NCBI GenBank assembly: GCA_023525715.1
Contig: CM042012.1
Span: 55,139,705 to 55,203,704 of the forward strand
From: Cichorium intybus
Taxonomy: Eukaryota; Streptophyta; Magnoliopsida; Asterales; Asteraceae
DNA: 64,000 bases
Direction of reading: 5' to 3'
Part shown: positions 44,924 through 56,554 of the stretch, piece by piece
How the letters are laid out: each line of letters begins with the position of its first letter
Numbering within the stretch: the first letter of the stretch is position 1
The notes under the pieces: model-generated
Database searches by the model: none
Seen by the model: the letters and a program-made list of their open reading frames with translations, nothing else
What the model was told of the DNA's origin: nothing
Made by a program: the position numbers and the translations under genes

Positions 44924-45898
44924 TGACGATGCCTAGTAATATCAAGTATTTTTCTCGTCGTTAAGTCCTATTCGAGTGAATTATATCTCGTAAACTGTTA
45001 TATTACTCACTTTTCGTGTCTAGTGCTTGTGTGTGAAATATGATAAAAACCGGGGTTAAACATGTACAAAATGAAGAAGTTTAGAAGGAAGTCCACTTTC
45101 AGATGAAAAGACATGCGCGCCGCGGACTGAAGAGCACGCGTGTCACGAAAAGTCAATGAACAGATGATGAGTTTGACATTTGAAAAGCGAATATCAGGGT
45201 TAGAGATAAGGCCGCGCCGCGATTTTCACCCTTACGCACCACGACCAGTTAGATTTCGCAACTATAAATAGAGGCATCTAGTTCGTGTTTTGGGAGCGAA
45301 GACCTGACGCAAGAGTGGAACCTAGGCTTCTTCGACTCGTGTTTTCGGATTTCGATGATTAGAAGTTGGTATTTTCATTGTTTAATTTATTTTTCGTAGT
45401 TTTCGGTTTTGTTTATCGCTCGTCTCCAACGGTTCTGTATTGTAGAACTCGCTGGAACATGTCGGTTCTGGATTATTCCCGAAGTCAGAAACATTCGAAT
45501 TTCGGTTTCGTTTTTAGTTTAATGCAATCATTCGGTTCTAGTTATTTTGCGGTTTCGATTTTCATTTACGTTTAATTGTTTGTTTGGTTATTTTGTGATA
45601 TCGAGCACTACTGATTTTTTGAATACACCTCGGATCAGATTGTGTAGTTGGTTTGGATCGGATTTGAGTTTATTTAGTTTGTTAATGTTAGTTTATGCTT
45701 TCGGTAATTGTTTTAATTAGATTTTGCGAAGTGTATGGAACACCGCCTACTATAGAGTGACACTATAGTTAGGTTAAATTCAGACACATATATTCAACCA
45801 CTAACTCCTTGGATCGACCCTTACTTCTACTTAAAGTAGTGTGCTTCTAAGGTATTAAATCTTATACTTTTGACCGTATCAACGACTACGATGTGTCA
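44924..45898 (+). repeat. 5' LTR of Gypsy B
   Basis: A 975-bp repeat with a TATA box (TATAAATA, 45263-45270). Just upstream is a CpG-dense stretch with GCGCGCCGCGG motifs (45114-45240). Confidence 0.87.
45263..45270 (+). promoter_or_regulatory. TATA box of the Gypsy B LTR
   Basis: TATAAATA in ACTATAAATAGAGG. It is conserved at 50867-50874 in the other LTR and at 60870-60877 in Gypsy C, at the same place relative to the CpG-rich segment. Confidence 0.65.
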
Positions 45899-45903
45899 AA
45901 TTT

Positions 45904-45920
45904 TGGCGCTGTTGCCGGGA
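45904..45920 (+). other. Primer-binding site of Gypsy B (tRNA-Asp)
   Basis: TGGCGCTGTTGCCGGGA lies five bases after the LTR end GTGTCA. It matches the complement of the tRNA-Asp 3' end (TGGCGCCGTTGCCGGGG) with two mismatches, the second at its last base. Confidence 0.8.
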
Positions 45921-46012
45921 AGTTGTACGCTTGAAATACTGTGTCAGTTTTTTATTTCTCTTTTGATGTTTGATTTTTAGTTTTAATTTTTCTGTATGTG
46001 TACGTCCTCACA

Positions 46013-47283
46013 ATGGGCGATTACATGTATCCGGGCCAATATACGAGTTAGAACGGCCCAGTTTATTACAAGAATAGATGTAGAAAATATAGTAGGAATT
46101 ATGGTGGTCAGATCTATAACCATTATGAGAATGGTTCCAACAATGAATCATTCGATGACAATGGGTATGGAAATCCGAATCAGTACGAACAAAATGAGTA
46201 CACCAATAATGACATATGTGGGGGATATGAAAATCCGGCCGACAACCATTACGATAATGATTGCAACAATGGATCATTCAATGACAATGGATGGCGGACC
46301 GAGGAGCCACCTCTTTCTGAAAATTACGCAATGATGGTTCGCATTGTGGAAGTGATGGACGCAACCGTCCAAGCTCAAAAGGATCAAGCCGATTCCTTTT
46401 TGAGACTTAAAAATGCAGCACATCAGTTGGGGGAAAGTATGGGACTTCTACCATACTTGCCAGAAACCGAGGTGAGTAATTTTAATACCAATGATACTGT
46501 GTGTGAACCTGCATCACCTGAACATGTGATGGAAGGTCATACACCTTCGGAAAGTCAAGAGACCACCGAGATGGTCGAACAAGTTGTTGAGGAAGAGGTT
46601 GTAGGTGACAATACTACCCCTGACTCAACAACTTTTGATGTTTTTGAGAATATTGATAATAAAGATCTGGTGATGAATGAATCTATAGCATCACCAGACA
46701 ATTTGATCGAAAAGGAAGTTGAGGAGGGGGCTGTAAGTGAAAATACTAACCCCTACCTAACAAATTTTGAAATTTCGGAAATTGTTGATACTTTTAAAAC
46801 CCAAGATCTGGTGATGAGTGAATCCATACCATCACTAGATGACATGGTTGAGACGGTTGTTGAGGGAGGGGGCGTAGATGACAATACCACCCTGACCCAA
46901 CAATTTTTGAAAACCTTGAACATTTTGAAAGTAAGGATTTGGTGATGAGTGAATCTATACCATCACCCTTGGTACCGATCCACCTGTTGGACGATGACCA
47001 AGAAGAAGATGACGACGATGTGGTCTTCGAAAATAATAAACACAGTTTTAGCACCACTCATGACCCAATTATGAGTGAAAAATTGGATGTGATCAATACC
47101 ATCGATGAGGATATCCAAGAGTATACAGATATTATGCCCTCCGATCCCACTCGATTGGAAAAATTTTATTGGTACTGCAGGTCAAAACTGCAAACTGTAG
47201 ACAATATTCAGTATGCGATCAAAAGGCGATTCGTAAAACAATTACTGGGAGCGGCACTGGCGCGCTCCATGTCAAGCTGGTAA
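46013..47283 (+). pseudogene. Acidic repeat protein of Gypsy B
   Basis: The frame starts MGDYMYPGQYTS, meets a TAG at 46049-46051 and continues through an Asn/Tyr/Gly-rich part (NHYENGSNNESFDDNGYGN). A helical segment follows (MMVRIVEVMDATVQAQKDQA, LRLKNAAHQLGESMGLLPY). Then comes an acidic region with three copies of a unit of about 45 residues ending in KDLVMNESIASP, TQDLVMSESIPS and SKDLVMSESIPSP. A one-base frame change near 46890 separates the second and third copy. The last part (DPTRLEKFYWYCRSKLQTVD) ends at 47283. It occupies the gag position but lacks gag motifs. Function unknown. Confidence 0.6.
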
Positions 47284-48251
47284 TCTTGAAGAGACACCGA
47301 AAGAAAGATCGAGCTTGTAGGTTTAAAGCAAACTCCAAGCATTCACGCGAAATAATCAGAAAACGACGACCGGGAAGCAGCAAAAGAATCGACAAACCAT
47401 TTGACCCGGGGAAATTGGAGTATGGAATCAACGAATGGACGGTGGTGACTGTAAATCAGCGGAGTCAAATGGCGTACGATTCACCGTATCTGGCTGAAGA
47501 CGTTAAACTTAGCGCTTGTTGGGAGGCAACCCATCCCGTAGATAGGTTAGGTTATGTTTTTGAAGTAATTTAAGAAAATTAATCATCGTCATTATTTAAA
47601 AATACAGCATGAAGCAAGTGTGGGGTGAACAAATTGCAGATTGGAAAGTATTGAAGGTCGCGACGCTGTCAAAGGAAAAAAGCGACGCGCGTGTTTAAAC
47701 TAACCCGATACGCAGGGGTTCGTATTGGGCACGTGCCGCGCATAAACCTGCTTTGCGCAGAGGAATTTGATCAGACAGAACCGCCTTAACAGGTAAACGT
47801 CATTCTCGTCGCACCATTTCAACCCCACGTCGCGTAAAACAGAGCTACGATCAACCCGTTGATTTCTTGCTTTCCTCTTGCGATTATTGAATCCACCATC
47901 GAGGTATGTTGCTTGGAACTCGTTCTTTTAAGTTTATACTGGTGTGTGAAGTAGAATTCGAGTTAACAAAGTCAAAAATAGAAAAACTTAGAAAAATCGG
48001 CAATGCCGACCCGTAGGATGGGTTTTTCGCAAAATTCTCACCCTAGGGAGGCTAGTCGGTGGTTAGGGTGCCCTGTAAATGCATTGGAATGAATCAAACA
48101 GGTGAAAATTAGAGGATTTTTCGCAACAGTCAACAGCCGCAACGCGGCATATTCATCATCAGCGCCACGCTGTTCGAACCGACGCGTGGCTTGCCGTGGC
48201 GTGGGGTCAGGACTAATTTTGCAGAATTTTTCTGTTATGATTTTTGTAAAG

Positions 48252-49534
48252 ATGGCTCAGCAGCAGGTCGACTACATGCCTGATCACCTATTCCTTCAAT
48301 TTCCAGAAATACTCGAGGAGACCCATCACTACCAGAGTCGGCTCCGGGCGATCAGCACGTGCCCCATTTTTCCAACGATACATTTTGATCGGGTCGTGTT
48401 GACCGAGACGAGACTTTGGGCTCAGCTGTTGCCCTTCCTTCACTGCACATGGACTCACACAGACGGGGCGTTTACATTCACGTGCCAAGGTTGGGATCAA
48501 CTCATGGCCCAGTAGGATGACGTGGCGTACAAGGAGCTCATGCTCGAGTTTTTTTCTACGTGTATCTACACTCCAGCTTCATAGGAACCCAGAGCCATGC
48601 TGATCTGATTCAGACTGAGAGGACAGAGTCGGGAGTGTAGACTCCTAGATTTTCCAAGCGCACCGGGATATACACCGAGGCAGAGGTGGGCAGCATTCAT
48701 TTCCCGCCTTTCCTGGCTGCTTCCATCACTGTCCACCCATAGAGGGACGCAGACGAGGCTATTTGGGCATTGATGTCCAACAAGAGGTTCGATGCTGGCG
48801 GGGCCAAGGAGAGCCAGTTTCGCGCTCCACTACACATATTGATGCACTAGATCATATCCACCTCCATTACACACAGGAGGGGATGTGAAAGGTGTCCCGC
48901 GACGACATGTACTACATGTGGCCCTTTTCAGACCCCAGCAGGTTCCTCAACCTGACCCCAACACCACCTACTTAGAGCTTCGGGTGCTGGTCCGAAGAGC
49001 CTGATGGCTGGTGGGCATTATATCATTCGACTGGCCCGATCTTACGGCATTTTCACTGTTAATGTTCTTGCCCACCTGACCCCAACACCACCTACTCAGG
49101 CCCAGGGACGTTATTTTGAGACCATGAAGGTGCTCTAGCTTTTGGGGCAGGGTCTGTACCAGGTATTGCCGACGATTGAGCCGCGTAGACGCCTAGCAGA
49201 TCAGCAGGCACCAGCAAAGCCTCCACCAGAGGTTGAGGAGGAGAACGATGAGTAGGAGGAGCAGTTGATCCTACCCACCCAGCGGAGGAGAGTTGAGGCA
49301 CCAGTTTAGCCACCGCCGTAGTCATTGCCAGCACCACGGTCTGTAGATGTGTAGGCTGCCCTACAGGACCTTGCTGCGAGGATGACACGCTTGGAGGCCC
49401 AACATCACTGGATGGCGGAGACTCGGCGGTCGATCATGCTCCAGATCAATATTCAGGAGCCCGTGATGATGAGGCTTGTCTATTTGGGACGCAACATGAT
49501 GATGAGTGATTGTATTTTTGTTTTGATCTTTTGA
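48252..49534 (+). pseudogene. Decayed Athila ORF1-like reading frame of Gypsy B
   Basis: The frame starts MAQQQVDYMPDHLFLQFPEI and has a helical, Trp-rich part (LLPFLHCTWTHTDGAFTFTC) resembling the plant Athila ORF1-type retrotransposon protein. It is broken by TAG at 48513, TAG near 48581, a TGA near 48608, a frame change near 48650, and many further TAGs down to about 49370. The last stretch keeps a Pro/Glu-rich linker and a coil-like tail (LQDLAARMTRLEAQHHWMAE). Almost all stops stand where CAG or CGA codons are plausible. Inactive. Confidence 0.5.
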
Positions 49535-50520
49535 AAACATTTTACATAACTTACTACCATTATGTATATTTGCTTTTGTCTTTTTATGTTTAATGTGTTT
49601 GTTGAGTGTTTTGTATGCAAGTACCAACGAGATCCACCGAGGAGTTGCATCACACAAGTGTGGGGTCATCGTACCCCTACACTTGTCATTTACTAGCGTG
49701 TTCACTATTGCGCCATAACTCCGGACAAGTCATACCACGATGTGCGATTTTGATACCCTGTTATATTGGTTCCGACAATCAAGTCTACCGTTCCTAAGGG
49801 GGTAACTCTTTCTTCCTTGTTCTGAAATATTTTATGTACATCGGGAACGTTGTACGATTTTAAGTGTGGGGTGTGGATGCTCGAAAGAGTATTTTTGAAA
49901 TTTTTGAAAAGTCCATTTTAAAAAAATTTAGCAATTTTTCAGCATTTTAAGAAATTGTAACTTAGAAACGAATAGCTTTTGAATGTTATAGCATTAGTAT
50001 TTTTCAAGAGATACTATTTAGTTGTTAGCATGCTATGGTTTAGTCAAATAAGTTGAGTTTTAAGAGTTAGAAAACCATAGATTTAGAAAACTTCAAGATT
50101 AGGATTTAGGAAGGAATTGTCAATCGGTGGTCTTTGTTGTTCGAGCCGGTAGTTCTGAAACGGGTGGCCCTGAAAGGGTATTTATGCACCTTACTACCTA
50201 AAATCATCTGGTCTGGGATAGTATTTTCGAAAGCTCGTTACACGGACAACATCAAAAGTCATGGATGGTTGTTTAGCGGCATTTAGAATCTGAATGAGTA
50301 AGTTTACTCATGTGAACTGAAAATTTGTGATCAAGGGTTCTCTAGAAAGTCGTGATTCCCAAAGAGTGTTCTAGTCATTTTTTCAAAAATCATTTTTCAT
50401 CTAACTTCTGGAAACAATAAACTTTGAAACTGAAAGCATTCAAAAATTATTTGAGTTTTAGTTAGAATTTGTTAAAAACTCACTTGCTTGGGGACAAGCA
50501 AGGCACAAGTGTGGAGTGTT
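49535..50520 (+). other. 3' untranslated region of Gypsy B
   Basis: No gene is present. ACAAGTGTGG(A/G)GT motifs occur at about 49653, 49863 and 50506. The last lies just before the right LTR (GCACAAGTGTGGAGTGTT) and probably serves as the polypurine tract. Confidence 0.5.
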
Positions 50521-51503
50521 TGACGACGCCTAGTAATATCAAGTATTTTAGTCGTCGTTGAGCCCTATTTTGAGTGAGTTATATCTCGTAAACTGTTATA
50601 TTACTCACTTTTCTTGTCTAGTGTTTGTGTGTGAAATATGATAAAAAACAGGGGTTAAACATGTACAAAATTAAGAAGTTTAGAGAAGGAAGTCCACTTT
50701 CAGAAGAAAAGACACGCGCGCCGCGGACTGAAGAGTACGCGCGTCGCGGAAAGTCAATGAACGGATGATGAGCTTGACATTTGAAAAGCGAATATCGGGG
50801 TTAGAGATAAGACCGCGTCGCGATTTTCACCCTTACGCGCCGCGACCAGTCAGATTTCGCAGCAACTATAAATAGAGGCATCTAGTTCTTGTTTCGGGAG
50901 CGAAGACCTGACCCAAGAGTGGAACCTAGGCTTCTTCGACTCGTGTTTTCGGATTTCAGTGATTAGAAGTTGGTATTTTCATAGTTTAATGTATATTTTG
51001 TAGTTTTCAGTTTTGTTTATCGCTCGTGTCCAACGGTTCTGGATTGTAGAACTCGTTGGAACGTGTCGATTCTGGATTATTCCTGAAGTCTGAAACATTC
51101 GACTTTCGGTTTGGTTTTTAGTTTAATGCAATCATTCGGTTCTAGTTATTTCGTGGTTTCGATTTTCGTTTACGTTTAATTGTTCGTTTGTTTCTTTTGT
51201 GATATCTAGAACTTCTGATTTTCTGAGTACACCTCGGATCAGATTGTGTAGTTGGTTTGGATCGGGATTTGAGTTTATTTAGTTTGTTAATGTTAGTTTA
51301 TGCTTTCGGTATTCATTTTAATTGGATTTTGCGAAGTGTATGGAACACTGCCTACTATAGAGTGACACTATAGTTAGGTTAAATTCAGGCACATATATTC
51401 AACCACTGACTCCTTGGATCGACCTTTACTTCCACTTAAACTAGTGTGCTTGTAAGGTATTAAATCTTATATTTTTGACCGTATCAACGACTACGACGTG
51501 TCA
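50521..51503 (+). repeat. 3' LTR of Gypsy B
   Basis: The 983-bp partner of 44924-45898 with a few per cent divergence and small indels (for example an extra GCA before the TATA box). The divergence means the insertion is not very recent. Confidence 0.87.
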
Positions 51504-51843
51504 AAGCCCAAGAGTCAAATGGTGATTTTTCAAACGATGATTTTATGTGATGAATCGTGTGGTATTTTGGGGAACTTACTAAGCTTTGTGATTACTCTTT
51601 CTCCCTAACTGTTTTTCAGGTATTGCTGGCTTGAGCTTAGAGCACGGCATGACTGTACCGCATCTGAAGTTTTGGTATCTAAGTCTTTCGCTGAATAATG
51701 TTTAAAAATGTTTTGATAAGTACAATTTATATGCTTTAAATATAAAGTTTTAATTTGGATGGTTTTCTTTGACAACCTGTTTATGTATTTGAACCGTTTT
51801 TAAAATAAAAAATTTGTTACAAAATTTGGGACGTTACAGATAC

Positions 51844-53365
51844 ACGCTTCCACATATGTCAGTTTGCTTATCCCAAAAAAACAGTCTTTTTCTCCTTCTC
51901 CAATGTATCGAATGCTTTAAAAGAAACCATGTCTCCTATATCTCCTTTATTCCACCATAAATCTCCCATATCTAGATCAAAACCAACGTTGTCCTGATGC
52001 TCCACCAGATCATCAACGCACCATACGACCACCACCACACCATAAGATTAACATGGAGGCATTGCCGCTGCGGTGATCCAACCAAAACCCATTATCTCCC
52101 TTCTCCTTTTCTCTAACTCTAAAAACAGCCACCGAAACTTAGAGTTCTAAACCACGAATCTCTATTGTCTCTTCCATAATTTAAACTCGATTTCCCTTCT
52201 CTTTTTCTCTAACCCTAAAAATGAAGTTGAAATTAGTTATAATAAATAAATTGGTTTTAAAAAATAGGCCTGAAAAAATGTTAGCTTCGGTTCGATTGTA
52301 ATGAAGTAGATTCGGATGAAGACAATATTAATCCACAAGATAGTGTGACCGAGATGAGGGAGTCAAAGTTCAGATGGTGAGAAAAAGGTATGGTCTATAT
52401 GGGTTTTGGGTTGTGAAGGATCCGAACAAAGGTATAGGTTTGTAGTTTCTTCGATTGAGAGAAAGGGAAAGTCAAAGGGAGAAAAGGGTTGGAAAGGTAG
52501 ATGGTGGTTGGGTAGTAGGCTGAAAATTAAGGTGTGGTTGGGTGTCCAGTGAGTGAAAATATTTAGACTTGGATAATTAGTAAAAGGGGTGTACGGCGGT
52601 TGGAGGGTTTTTTCTATTACCCAACAAGTGAGAGAGTGATGAGACAAGAGAGTATTGTTGCATTAAATGATAAGACAGGGGAATAACATTTTTTTCGACT
52701 AGAGTTGATAGTCACGCACCTGACCGAAGGCATAGGTCACACACGCTATGACTAAGAATGTGACCGAAGAGAGTGCCCTCCAATCTCCTGCAGTGAGACT
52801 GGGGAGGGCGTTGTTTCCCTCAAATGGACAAACATAGACGAACGCTTCAACACCTTATACTTCCAGATTTTTTACTTGTAAACCTATATGACTAATCATA
52901 TTTCATTCTCAGTTCAATGAAATTTCACTTATACCCAACATTTTTCAAAAAGTAATACTAGCATATGTCAAGACCATGAACAATATTTTCAAGAAATTCT
53001 TCAATATTTTTGTAGAAAATATGTCCAAATATTTTTTAACGTATATCATTTCTAAAAGGCAAGTCTCATCTCTACTCATATATTCTTAGTCGTTTCCATA
53101 ATATTCTAAAACACATGGATAAAATTAGATCATAAAATAGCATAGACAAGAACATCATCATCTTCTTCTTCCAACAGAAAAATATTGTTAAGAAAGCTTG
53201 ATCAAATAACAGAAAAATAAATGAACATTGACAACAACTTTATTTGGATATGTGGAATCAACACAAAAATCAGAAATAAGTCATCACAATATTTTTGAGA
53301 TGTGAATTTGAGAAAATTTTTGTAATCATGATAAAAAGTTAGTGTGTATCATTCCTCGTATGAAC
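51844..53365. other. Intergenic DNA after Gypsy A
   Basis: No supported gene. A 94-codon minus-strand frame at 52363-52647 is Pro/Ser/Phe-rich and looks like chance. An inverted motif (GTCACGCACCTGACCGAAGG and AGGTCACACACGCTATGACT) lies near 52712-52752. Confidence 0.35.
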
Positions 53366-53690
53366 ACGAGTGTAGCTCTATACCAATTGTTCGACCCCCT
53401 TGTGGCTAACTAAGTGCGGAATAATAAATTTCTCAAAGATAAGCGATATAAAACTGATAAAAGAAAGATGAATAATAGATAAGTGAAAGATACAGGAAGA
53501 GCTCTTAGCACACTCTCTCTAAAACTATGCTAGACTACATAATGGTGCACACATACAAATGACATATTTCATCTTATTTATAAGAAAGAATATTCATAAA
53601 TACAATGAGATTATTCTAATATAGATATCACTCAACATTGTACAATGTTTCCAGATCCAACACATCATCACAGCGTAGGACTTCAACACA
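53366..53690 (-). mobile_element. Possible Copia remnant (primer site plus LTR start)
   Basis: GCTCTATACCAATTGTTCGA resembles the minus-strand primer site of a Copia (complement TGGTATAGAGC, one base shorter than TGGTATCAGAGC) followed by an LTR start TGTTCGACC at 53388. No second LTR or coding remnant was found, so it may be a truncated fragment. The right limit is a guess. Confidence 0.35.
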
Positions 53691-54636
53691 ACATTAACGT
53701 GATAATCTTTTTCTGACAAAATATGAGTGTTTAAACCTACTGAAAGGAAAAAATTGACAAAAAATAATTATAATGTGATGAATTGTTTGAAAAGTTTAAA
53801 ACAAACTCAAATTCAAAAATGTGATAATCTTTTTCTAGAATGACCTAATTTCGAACTTGTTGGTTATTTTTTTTTTTTTTTTCCAGATAGCTAAAATGTT
53901 GAATGTATTTATGAAAAGCGGTTATTTTAATAAATTTATCTAAATTTTATCTTTTTTGTTTTTATTTCTACAGGTTAGCTCAAATGTCTTCTTTATGTTT
54001 TTAATCTTTAGTGATAAACATCTATGAGAATAAATATATATGATATTAAAGAAAAAGAAAGCGCGCGTGAGATCAAGAGATGCTCAAAATGAGGTCCTGG
54101 AGTCTCTAGTATGCCTGTGTGTGAAAATTAGATGTCAATGGTCTTTGTCTCTTTGACGTTGTTGATCTTTAATTGAGTTGTCAGACTTAATATTTCCGAA
54201 TTCAAAATTACAATATGTAAAAAACCATAAACTTCTATATTCGGATAAAACCGTTACGGTTTAAAATAGGGTTGACTCTCTGGGTCTAGAATGAAAAAGA
54301 AAAGATCAGTTCCAATAATTTGTTCAACTTTAGACCAAGTCATGATGCTTGGATAATATATATATACCTCAAATCAGTATGCGAATAATACGTGTTTTGG
54401 CATCATAAACTAGTTTAGGTAAAGTCAATGTCTCTGAAGGTTGTCGTTAATGCCAATTACTTTATTCTTGACGACTATATCTGCATCTATATATATACAT
54501 CCAATAATCTCTTTGAAATTTCACAAAATTGTCATTCTTTCGACCTTTATCACCCAACTCAACTCATCAATCCTTCTTCCACCAAATAGGAGAGAGAGAA
54601 GGGACTTAAGAGAGAGAAACAGCGGGAGATATATAT

Positions 54637-54640
<4 letters not shown>
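53691..54640. other. Upstream region of the MLO gene
   Basis: AT-rich intergenic DNA with a T-run near 53867 and TATATATATA stretches at about 54355-54366 and 54489-54496, either of which could hold the promoter of the MLO gene. No other gene. Confidence 0.35.

Positions 54641-54672
<32 letters not shown>
54641..54672 (+). repeat. (AG)16 microsatellite touching the MLO start codon
   Basis: Sixteen AG units end exactly at the ATG of the MLO gene. Further GAGAGA stretches lie at 54591-54617. GA repeats in plant 5' leaders can bind GAGA-binding (BPC) factors and often vary in length between lines. Confidence 0.9.
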
Positions 54673-54677
<5 letters not shown>

Positions 54678-56461
54678 TAAGGTTGTTGAAGAGGTTGAAA
54701 GGAAAAAAGAGAGAGCGTTAGAGGTAACACCAACATGGGCAGTAGCAGTGGTGGTGTTTGTGATACTTGCCATTTCAATTGCTCTTGAATACATCCTTCA
54801 TCTAATTGGCCATGTATGTACCTCAATCCTCATCCTTCTTAATTTTTTCTCTTCTCTTCTTGTTTCATAAAACAACGTATACCCATTCTCTTTTAACACT
54901 CAAAAGCCCTAATCTCCACGTTATTACAACTAAATAGAATATCTATCACATGAAATCGCATTTCTGTTTGGACCAAATGCTTCTGAATCTACATGTCCGT
55001 TATATGTATAACATATTAACTTCATGCCTTTTTAACTTTGATCTAATTAATTGATTTTTTCACCGCCAAAAACATGTTCATTTATTGAATGTCTTTTCCT
55101 TTTATAAATTTGTAGTGGTTACATACTAAACATAAGAAAGCACTTGGTGAAGCCCTTGAAAAGATCAAAGCAGGTAAATTTATAATCGTTACTCAACATT
55201 TTGTTTATATCTATCATTTAACTTGTTTATTTTATTCAAATCTACTTCCAGAATTGATGATTCTAGGGTTCATATCCCTGCTGCTAACAGTGGGTCAAGG
55301 ACCAATATCTGATATATGTATTCCAAGTAAAGTTGCACGAACATGGCACCCTTGTAAAAGCAATAAGAGTGATGATTATTACTATGATCCTTGTCTTAAA
55401 AAGGTATTTCTATCATGTCACTTCATTGATTTTTATTTACTTGTGATTACCTATAAGTCTATAACTTTAATTTAGTAATTAACGTAGATTTATACTTTTA
55501 ATTTATTAAACCCCCAAAAGTTAAAATCAAGCAACCCTCTGAAAATCCAAAGAACTGCCCAAGAAGAGGAAAACTACGAATGGGGAAAACCCCCACACTA
55601 AGAATTCCAAGCTTTGAACGCTGATAAATTGTTTGTGAACCGTAATTTTATAGTTAAGAACATGATCAAGTTTTTATTACTTCAGTATTTTTTTATTAAT
55701 TTTTTTGTATCTTATAAAACGATGAGAATTTGTGCAGGGAAAGGTGCAATTAGTGTCACCTTATGGGATACATCAACTCCACATATTCATCTTTGTGTTG
55801 GCTGTGGTTCATGTCTTGTATTGCCTTCTTACCTTGATTTTAGGTAGACTCAAGGTAAAAATCTGTCATGATTTTCTATAATATTTTGATCTCTATGATC
55901 TGTAATATTAAAATTGTATTCAGATGAAAAAGTGGAAGGCTTGGGAAGATGAAACCAAGACGATTGAATATCAGTATCATCATGGTAGGTGTTCTTTTGA
56001 TTTTGAAAGATTATATATGATTATTTTATTGATGAAATCTATAATTATTCAATTATTCTTTTATTCAGACCCAGAAAGGTTTAGGTTTGCAAGGGAGACG
56101 ACATTTGGACGTCGACATCTGAGATTTTGGAGCAACTCCACGGCTCTTCTATGGATCGTAAGTGTTTATAAGAAATATCATAGGAAACAAAATGTTATCC
56201 TAATCAATATATGTCTCGAAAACAATCTTCTTTATTTTTTGATATTTTTTTTCAATATTTTAACAGATTATAATCAATATCCAAACACAACATGTCATGT
56301 AATTGACGAAAGTCGATCACATGGATAAGTTGACATTTTTAATATATAAATATTAGGATGCAACCACACATATATAGAAAATGTCCACGCTAAATAAATG
56401 ATATTGACCACGTCTTTAAAGGGCTATTAAACATATTTTTTAAAATATTTTTAAAATCACA

Positions 56462-56554
<93 letters not shown>

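Larger units (their letters stand above)
44924..51503 (+). mobile_element. Non-autonomous Athila-like Gypsy element (Gypsy B)
   Basis: LTRs of 975 bp (44924-45898) and 983 bp (50521-51503) start TGACGA(T/C)GCCTAG and end GTGTCA, with the 5-bp TSD AAGCC (44919-44923, 51504-51508). The primer site matches tRNA-Asp, as in the Athila/Tat group. The 4.6-kb interior encodes an acidic repeat protein (46013-47283) and a decayed ORF of Athila-ORF1 style (48252 onwards). There is no reverse transcriptase or integrase. It inserted within the subrepeat array of the right LTR of Gypsy A. LTR and primer site are related to those of Gypsy C at 60531. Confidence 0.87.
15474..51838 (+). mobile_element. Gypsy LTR retrotransposon (Gypsy A), inflated by three insertions
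   Basis: Both LTRs start TGTAAGACCC and end TTACA, flanked by GATAC. The tRNA-iMet primer site follows the left LTR (24208) and a polypurine tract precedes the right LTR (43601). The 3' end (AAGGATTTCGGGGACGAAAT before the polypurine tract) and the gag type resemble plant chromoviruses of the Tekay/Del kind. Removing the nested Copia B, CACTA and Gypsy B leaves about 7 kb. It contains a shortened gag with stops and no recognisable protease, reverse transcriptase or integrase, so it is a defective or non-autonomous copy. The left LTR also lacks about 260 bp present in the right LTR (after about 15600). Confidence 0.85.
43617..51838 (+). repeat. 3' LTR of Gypsy A, split by Gypsy B
   Basis: The LTR runs 43617-44923 and resumes at 51509-51838, about 1.64 kb, ending GGGACGTTACA. 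It keeps about 260 bp near 43750-44000 that the left LTR has lost, so the two LTRs are not equal in length. Confidence 0.87.

Noticed and set aside
46008..46277. Antisense frame with many His and Cys residues
   Set aside because: It mirrors the Asn/Tyr/Asp-rich coding repeat of the Gypsy B protein on the plus strand.
52363..52647. 94-codon minus-strand frame
   Set aside because: Pro/Ser/Phe-rich, no family, no neighbours or splice signals supporting it.
54606..54794. Ser/Leu repeat frames opposite the MLO start
   Set aside because: Produced by the (AG)n microsatellite and by the antisense of MLO exon 1.
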